From contig CM045762.1 in NCBI GenBank assembly GCA_025200525.1, positions 122,641,752-122,705,751 on the forward strand: 64,000 bases of DNA. The letters run 5' to 3'. Each line of letters begins with the position of its first letter. Within the stretch, counting starts at the first letter, position 1. The DNA comes from Camellia lanceoleosa (Eukaryota > Streptophyta > Magnoliopsida > Ericales > Theaceae). The notes beneath the pieces were generated by a model. That model was given only the letters and a program-made list of their open reading frames with translations, was not told the origin of the DNA and ran no database searches. Shown here piece after piece: positions 57,900 to 64,000 of the stretch. The translations under genes were made by a program, and so were the position numbers.

Positions 57900-58162
57900 T
57901 GGGTGTTTGGGAAGTGGATTTTTTTGTAGGTTTTTTCAGTTGTAGATATTGTTGGAGAAAAAAATTTTTGTATTTGGGAAGATAGTTGAGTTTTTTTTGT
58001 GGTTGGATGTGATGTTTGTGAGAGTAAAAGTGAAATGATTACGGGATTTGATGTGATATTTTTTGTTTAGATTTGTTTTTCTTTTTGGTTTTGTAAAACA
58101 TTTGTCTTGTAGTGAAAAAAAACAAAAAAAAAAACCTAAAAACTAAGTTGCCAAACACCGCC
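57900..58162. mobile_element. MITE inserted in exon 2 of AKR-B
   Basis: Ends tgggtgtttgggaag and ttgccaaacaccgcc are imperfect inverted repeats. The exon sequence aaag is present on both sides (57,896-57,899 and 58,163-58,166). AKR-A reads straight through (gacaaagttgaa). Superfamily uncertain, and the TSD could be 3 or 4 bp. Confidence 0.82.
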
Positions 58163-58352
58163 AAAGTTGAATTGGCTTTGAAATTCGGGGGCCACTTTGC
58201 TGACGGAAAGACAGAGATTCGAGGTGATTCGGGATACGTACGGGCAGCATGTGAGGCGAGCTTGAAGAGACTGGACATGGATTGTATCGATCTCTATTAC
58301 CAACATCGGATTGACACCTGCGTTCCCATTGAAATCACGGTTCAACCCCGCT

Positions 58353-58355
<3 letters not shown>

Positions 58356-58387
<32 letters not shown>
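58356..58387. repeat. (CT)n microsatellite in intron 2 of AKR-B
   Basis: About 15 CT units, same position as 24,935-24,968. Confidence 0.95.
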
Positions 58388-58392
<5 letters not shown>

Positions 58393-58764
58393 GAACATTT
58401 TGTTTGTACTGGTTTTAATTTTTTTTAAATTAATTTTTTTATGATTTTTTATTTTTAGTAAATATTTTTAAAATTTTAAATATTTTTTTACTTTTTTATG
58501 GACTTTAGATATATTTGAAAGATAAAATATTTATAAAACATTAATAAATATTTAAAAATATAAAAAAATATATTAAATTTTCATATATATATATTTTTAT
58601 ATTTTTAATATTTAGTGAATTTTTTAATTTTTTATAAATATTATATTTTTAAATGTATAAATGTAAAGTGTATTTAAAAATTAAAAAAAATTGTATAAAA
58701 TAATAAAATTACTTGCTTTGAAATGAGATGATAGGTAGGCATGCTTCAAAATATATATGTATAG

Positions 58765-59155
58765 GACGAGGCTTCCCTTTAGTCCGATGAAGGACTGGAG
58801 GGTACTGTTGGGCCCGTGGGGGCCCCATCACGGGTTTCGTTTCAATAATTTGAACTATTCAACGTGCAGAACTTGTTGAGCACTATATGCCGGTAAAAAG
58901 TCACGTTGATCAGATATCAATACCTATATGATCAAATTAGTTTGTATAACAAAAAAATGGATGGTGAAAAATAAACGGCTAACAAAAATTTGATTTGATC
59001 ACATAGCTATCGATATCCGATCAACGTGATTTTTTAAAGGAATATAGTACTCGACGAGTTCTACATATTGAACGGTTTAGATTATCGAAACGAACCCTGT
59101 GATGCCCCCCACGGGCTAACAGTACCCTCGATGACGATGGAGGGAAACTATCTTT
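58765..59155. mobile_element. Palindromic foldback MITE, ~390 bp
   Basis: The left arm (gaggcttccctttagtccgatg... gtactgttgggcccgtgg) and the right arm (...ccacgggctaacagtaccctcgatgacg) are reverse complements over most of their length, meeting near 58,960. A related core is at 21,395-21,680. No ORF. Not in the AKR-A intron. Confidence 0.75.
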
Positions 59156-59714
59156 TTATTTTTTGTTTTTTAACATGTTCATATTCACACGTCAGCTTGT
59201 ACCATCACTTCAATACAAATTTGGCTTGTGTACTTTTTTTTTGGTACTTTTTGGTGAATAGTAATAACTTTTTGACTTTTTTAGTAACTATTTGGTTTTT
59301 TGTCTTTTATAGACTATCCCAAACAAGCACTAAGTCATAGGTTGCGAATGATATTTTGTAAAGAGAAACACTATGGTACACCCTGTGTTGTATCATAGGC
59401 ATAACTTTAAATTTTATGAGTCATAACTAAAAACAATAGCATAACTAAACACAATATAAAGCATAATTAAAGATCTCATGAGTTATAATTAAAATAATAT
59501 CATAACTAAAGAAGAAGAAAATGACAGAACTAGTGTGCATATGATACACCTCTTTCAAAGGTGTATATATTACAATTTTCCTTTTGTGAATGATGATGAA
59601 GTTTTTAAAAATCATAGTTTTAAATTGAAACAAACCAAACCACGTTTTAATTGCTCGGTCTCATTTGTTTGTAAGATTTTCATAATTTAGTTTGGTTCCA
59701 AATTTCAGAAAATT

Positions 59715-59855
59715 GGGTGTTTGACATATGGTTTTTTTGGTTAAAATAGCGAAAAAGCCAAAATACACTATCCCATCTCTCTAAGTTTTTATACATTTTT
59801 TCGTAAAAAGTAAAAAAAACAACTAAAATAGTCAATTTCTAAACAAGCTCTAAAT
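59715..59855. mobile_element. Short MITE (~140 bp)
   Basis: Same position and family as 26,555-26,690; shared by both AKR introns. Confidence 0.5.
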
Positions 59856-60360
59856 GTGATTCAGTTTGGTTAACTCCTAAACTGAACCAATCCAAATTAT
59901 GCTCATCCCTAGTGTCTCTCATGAAGTGTGTATATAGAAACAATCGACAGTAATTTTGTCACGACCCCAACCCGCCCCTATAGGTTTAGCATCGTAACCG
60001 GCCAGTAATCTTTCGATTACCGAAGGCCTCTGAACAGATTAACAAAAATTAAGGTGCTAGCAGAAGCAAATACATAAATATAATTGTCCAAAGAGCTGTG
60101 CAGACTTAGATGAAGAACAGAATATTTAAAACATTATATACATACCCATAAGTCAACCATACATTATATTATACCCACACACATTACTGATAACAAAATC
60201 TGACCAACACGATCAACACAAGACGTATATACATAAGCAGAACCAACATAAAGTAAATACAGGACACTTCGGGAACCTCCACGTGAGGCACAATGGTTGG
60301 CTGACCACAGAATACAGTTCTGGACAAAAGCCTTCAGGCTGGATCTCCAGAATGCTCACC

Positions 60361-60387
60361 TATAATATATATATATATATATATATA
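60361..60387. repeat. (TA)n microsatellite in solo LTR
   Basis: About 12 TA units. Confidence 0.95.
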
Positions 60388-61128
60388 AACAGTGAGCTAA
60401 AGCCCAGTGAATAACATTAAGGTAAACGGGTTAGTGAACGAAATCTGTACATATCATATTCATAAAACAGAACAGAGCATAATCAGTCTTGCATCAGAAC
60501 ATAATAATGGTACATCACATAGAACATATCACATAACGTCTTCCGACTAGAGTAATCGGTTCCGGATACCGATTAAACACATCACCACAATGAAGTGGCT
60601 AACGAGATCTCGTAAACTTGTATGTCATAGACCCGCATTTTCATGCCATCTCCCATGACTTGGGACTATCTATGGATGCCATAATAGATTTCAAACTTGG
60701 GATGTTCGTTCACGTAAACAGATATCATATCAGAAATCATAGCTTATCACATTTCATTTGGAACATAATTTCATATAAACGTATCTTTACGATAACATTA
60801 CTCACAGTGGTTCCAATAAACGGTCAATCAATCCTCGAGTCTTGACCTACAATCACAAAATACATAACACAAGCATGTCTTAATATTACACATTCAAGTG
60901 GCCATTAAGGCTTGGCTTACATTACGTTGGTTCCTATTCGTTCTTATCACATTACTTAGAACACACACACCCTTGCATTCTCTTAGCTTAGCACATTCAT
61001 TTCTTAGTGTGTTTCTAATCCATGACCTCATTACTAAGGCTTAATTAAGGCTTAGGAATGCCTAAGATAAAATGAGGATGACAAAACATGCCTTGAAACA
61101 CTTAGGCAAAATTTCAGAATTTTAGGCC

Positions 61129-61386
61129 CTCGCTCGAACGTAGGTTTCCTCGCTCGAGCGAACATGCAGAAATGAAACTCCGCTCGAGCGTAGACTTCCT
61201 CGCTCGAGTAGGCATGCAAAAATGTGAACTGTCGCTCGAGCACACATTCCTTTGCTCGAGTGATCTGCAAAAGACATGAAACTTCTGGGAGCTTGTAATT
61301 CACGCTCGAGTGGACTTTTGGTCGCTCGAGCGGAGTGCACTCTCGCAGAGTGGTCGCTCGAGCGAGAACTCCTTCGCTCGAGCGTA
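61129..61386. repeat. Cluster of CGCTCGAGCG palindromes in solo LTR
   Basis: CTCGAG at 61,153, 61,183, 61,203, 61,235, 61,255, 61,305, 61,325, 61,357 and 61,377, plus cgctcgaacg at 61,131. They occur in pairs about 20 bp apart, separated by 'tcct'-type spacers. The 144-aa minus-strand frame over it is produced by the repeats (ARA, LER and RSS readings of the palindrome). Confidence 0.93.
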
Positions 61387-63694
61387 GATGCAATTTCTGG
61401 AATTTCCAGATTGCATCCTCAAGCTCAAATTCGACATGCAACCCTTCAAAACTCATTTTTCTGGGCCCAAAGTTAAGGAAACACATAAAGACTCATAAAA
61501 CAACATGTTTTAAGAATTAAAACAAGAAATCATGGCCCAAAGACTTGTCATTTATTCAAAATCCAACTTAAAATTCCAATTTGATCCATGAAATCAACAT
61601 GCAAGAACTTCTTCCAATTCAAACCTTCCAAAACATGATCAAACTTAGTAGTTTGATGGAAAACAAGTTGAATGACCAAAATGTAAAAGAATTTAACACA
61701 TGCATGGAAGAAACCTTTGAAATCAAACCCAAAACATGGAAATTTATACATGCATGCATGGAGTGTAACTCAACTCTTCTTCTAAGCTAAATTTACATGA
61801 TTAAACTCATAATCTTGAAGAAATCTCATGCTAGGTGACTTAGGTTCACAAATTAGGGGTTGAATTCTCACCTAGAGCCTTCAATTACTCTTGTTCTAGC
61901 ATAATTCTTGATCAAGCCAAGCTCTAACCTTCAATCTCCCTTTAATCTCTCCCTTCTCTCTCTAAAATGGCACTCTCTCTCTCTCTCTTTAAGATGAATT
62001 CTCCAGATTTTTGCACTCACACAAAGGCTTAAGAATCAGCTCAATTGAGCTTAAAAGGCTCAATTATGTAATTATATTGATATAATGCATTAATTAGGAC
62101 ATAAGGTGTGCCAAACACGACTTAACGAATCAGACTGAATCAATTTTTAATTAAACTTACCATAATGTTCTAAAAATTCCAATTAACACACTGGTGTAGT
62201 CAATTTCGTTTTCGGATGCCGATAAGGCTTTCAATTTTCATGTTAAAGCGGGATTCCAAACAGATACTTCTATAAGTGACAGATAGAAAGCTAATTATTA
62301 CGCAAATCACACAATGATCCCATAATTTATTTCATTCACTCAATTAACATCTTTAATTACTGATTAGTGGCTAATTACGGGTCAGGGTTATTACAAATTT
62401 GGACAGAAGAACCAAATTGAAACTAAATTAAATCAAAGTAAAATTTGAGTCAAACTATAGCAGTAAAAAGTGTAATTTACCCAAGTTAATAATATATATT
62501 GATACACTTTTGTTCGTGTTTGTCTCAGTATTATCTTATAGTTTACATTTCCAATTGAGAGCTAGCTATTCTCAAAGTCAATGTTGTCTAGTTTGCCTTT
62601 TTACTGTGATATGGTATTTTGCCTACCTTGTTGTGATGATGATGATATCAAATTTGCAAATATATGACATTCTTCCCCATTTTTTGTTGTTGGGTGTTCC
62701 TACTTCAGCTCTTCACTTTTAGTTACTAGCATTTTTGTTTCTTTAATGAATTCTGTGCCCAATTAACATCCATAGTCATCTATGAGTATAAATTGCTTCA
62801 ATTAACATGACAAGATTTGCAGTTCCACTTGTATGATAAAGCTTATATGGTACCTTTGGTTCTGCCAAATTTGCCTCGTGAATTGATCCATCTTAAATCA
62901 ATTAATTCCATTTTGTTTTTTCAATTTGTAAATGAGATAGTTCAAATTTGTGTAGCTGTTCAACGGAATAACATTGAATCTTTCAAATCTATTTTAAAAT
63001 TATTATATATTCTAATAGAAATGACTGAATTTAAATACTCATAAAGAGAGTAGGGCTTTGTCAACTTGTGCTGTTACATGTTTTCAGCCAAACAAATCTA
63101 ATTATCTAACTTCAGATATTCAAATTATATTCAGGCCAAATTCACATTATTGGGATAACCAAAGCAGGCCCTTGCTGATTTATCTAATTTTCTTAAAGCC
63201 GTTTGGGTTTTGTTCTATTTTTTACTTAGGGAGATGACATCAAATAAAATCCATTGGAGAACTAGATTTATGTAGCTGATCCTAAGTAATTAGGACAGGC
63301 TTGAGTTGTGTTCTCGTTCAACTCACCACTGTGCTGCAATTTTTTAAAACAGTTGGAATCAATTAAGCCAATAAAAAAGTAAAAATGCCCGTGTTTGGAG
63401 ATCAATTACCCATGAAGGCAAACCATACTCTTTGGATTACAATCAATCCTTCTGAAGTTAAGCATGCATACAAATTGTTTGATCATATACCAATATTATG
63501 CTGTGGTAGAGTAGCATGATAATCTTGTTTCTACTTCCCTTCCTCTTTACATACACATGTTTCTGCACGTCTGCAAAATGATTTACTTGTTTTTTTCTTT
63601 GATTCTTTTTTTTGTAACCTATCTTTTCACCAGATGGGAGAACTCAAGAAACTGGTTGAAGAGGGTAAAATAAAGTACATTGGTTTATCTGAGG

Positions 63695-64000
63695 TGTAAT
63701 GCCCTCAAAATAATACATAAAACCCATCATTCATGACATGCATTTAAATAAGAGAAATAACATCTTTTTATTCATCAGAGTAGTTCTTTACAAAAGTATT
63801 ACATGTTGACATCAAAAGTAAATGCCCTATGGCCTTACAACTTTCCAAGCCAACACTTGAATACAAGAAGTGAGTGCTAGCTCAAATACATATTATGCCC
63901 TTGGCTTAAATTTACATGTAATACATCAAAAATAAAGTAAAACAACCAAAAAGTCTGTCTGCCTCTAGCCTCCCAAGCTATGTCCTTGGAGGTGGCATAC
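63695..64000 (-). mobile_element. LTR of a further Tekay-like element in exon 3 of AKR-B (cut by window end)
   Basis: Starts tgtaatgccctcaaaataat. The next 300 bp align with 46,109-46,410 (tacatgttgacaacaaaagtaaatgccctat; cttggaggtggcat) at moderate identity, so it is a related but distinct family member. It interrupts AKR-B just after the codons for IGLSE. Confidence 0.82.

Larger units (their letters stand above)
59957..62395 (-). mobile_element. Solo LTR, 2,439 bp, Tekay-related, in intron 2 of AKR-B
   Basis: TGTCACGACC...GGTTATTACA with a perfect 5-bp TSD aattt (59,952-59,956 and 62,396-62,400). AKR-A has the empty site acagtaatttggacag at about 26,778. Size, terminus type and the CTCGAG palindrome cluster resemble the Tekay LTR at 46,109-48,233, hence minus orientation. 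No internal region, as expected after LTR-LTR recombination. Confidence 0.9.
57337..63694 (+). pseudogene. Aldo-keto reductase AKR-B (PCNT115-like), multiply interrupted
   Basis: Duplicate of AKR-A. Exon 1 at 57,337-57,548 starts [16 protein letters not shown] and has an in-frame TAG at codon 19 (57,391-57,393; AKR-A has CAG). Intron 1 contains a 202-bp solo LTR. The exon 2 acceptor reads CAAG instead of CAGG. Exon 2 is split by a 263-bp MITE (57,900-58,162) and resumes to 58,339, keeping the Lys (LKFG) and His (YYQHRID). Intron 2 carries a palindromic MITE and a 2.4-kb solo LTR. Exon 3 starts [20 protein letters not shown] at 63,634 and is cut by an LTR after 63,694. Exons 4-5, if present, lie beyond that element. 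A clear pseudogene with lesions independent of AKR-A. Confidence 0.88.

Noticed and set aside
61052..61486. 144-aa minus-strand frame rich in ARA/LER/SSE
   Set aside because: Lies inside a solo LTR and is generated by CGCTCGAGCG repeats read in different frames.

Overview
This is nuclear DNA of a eudicot plant. It is AT-rich, has intron-containing genes of plant type, is full of Ty3/gypsy LTR retrotransposons and hAT-like or MITE repeats, and shows no bacterial gene organisation. The only host gene family I can recognise is an aldo-keto reductase (AKR) of the PCNT115/'probable aldo-keto reductase' type. It is present as two damaged copies in tandem, AKR-A (24,411-29,224) and AKR-B (57,337 to an LTR insertion at 63,694). 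I see no tRNA, rRNA or CRISPR.

Layout. (1) 1-17,949 is one contig ending in a 100-N gap. It holds a Tat/Retand-type Ty3 element (gag-pol on the minus strand, two extra ORFs on the plus strand; 3' LTR lies off the window), a ~0.8 kb host flank, and a Tekay/Del-type chromovirus. (2) 18,050-31,410 is 'locus A': a plus-strand LTR end, a ~2.9 kb hAT-like foldback element, an uninterrupted copy of the host flank, the duplicated AKR-A promoter, AKR-A, and 2 kb of unassigned AT-rich DNA. (3) 31,410-64,000 is 'locus B', a tandem duplicate of locus A. It is interrupted by a complete 12.0 kb Retand-type element (33,335-45,293, TSD attta), a Tekay element plus an internally deleted second Tekay copy (46,109-56,573), and inside AKR-B by two solo LTRs, MITEs and a further LTR at the window edge.

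Relations. 1-17,949 is colinear with 35,432-53,560, including both TEs, the same insertion points and the same complex recombination junction. It is therefore a third copy of TE-filled locus B: a real duplication or, in my view more likely, an alternative haplotype or repeated contig placed next to locus A across the N gap. The two copies are nearly identical in long patches and corrupted by clustered indels in others, with each copy the better one in different places. This looks more like consensus error than evolution and bears on how broken the genes really are.

The Retand-type element shows lineage hallmarks: a second, archaeal-type RNase H, tandem repeats in the 3' region, and extra ORFs antisense to gag-pol, one with a short intron and a 'putative gypsy-type transposon' domain. 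LTRs of the Tekay element and of a related solo LTR share dense clusters of the palindrome CGCTCGAGCG. I found no clearly new biological system. The most notable items are these palindrome clusters, the antisense gene pair, the inverted LTR termini at 53,455-53,540, and the duplicated-contig and patchy-indel problem.
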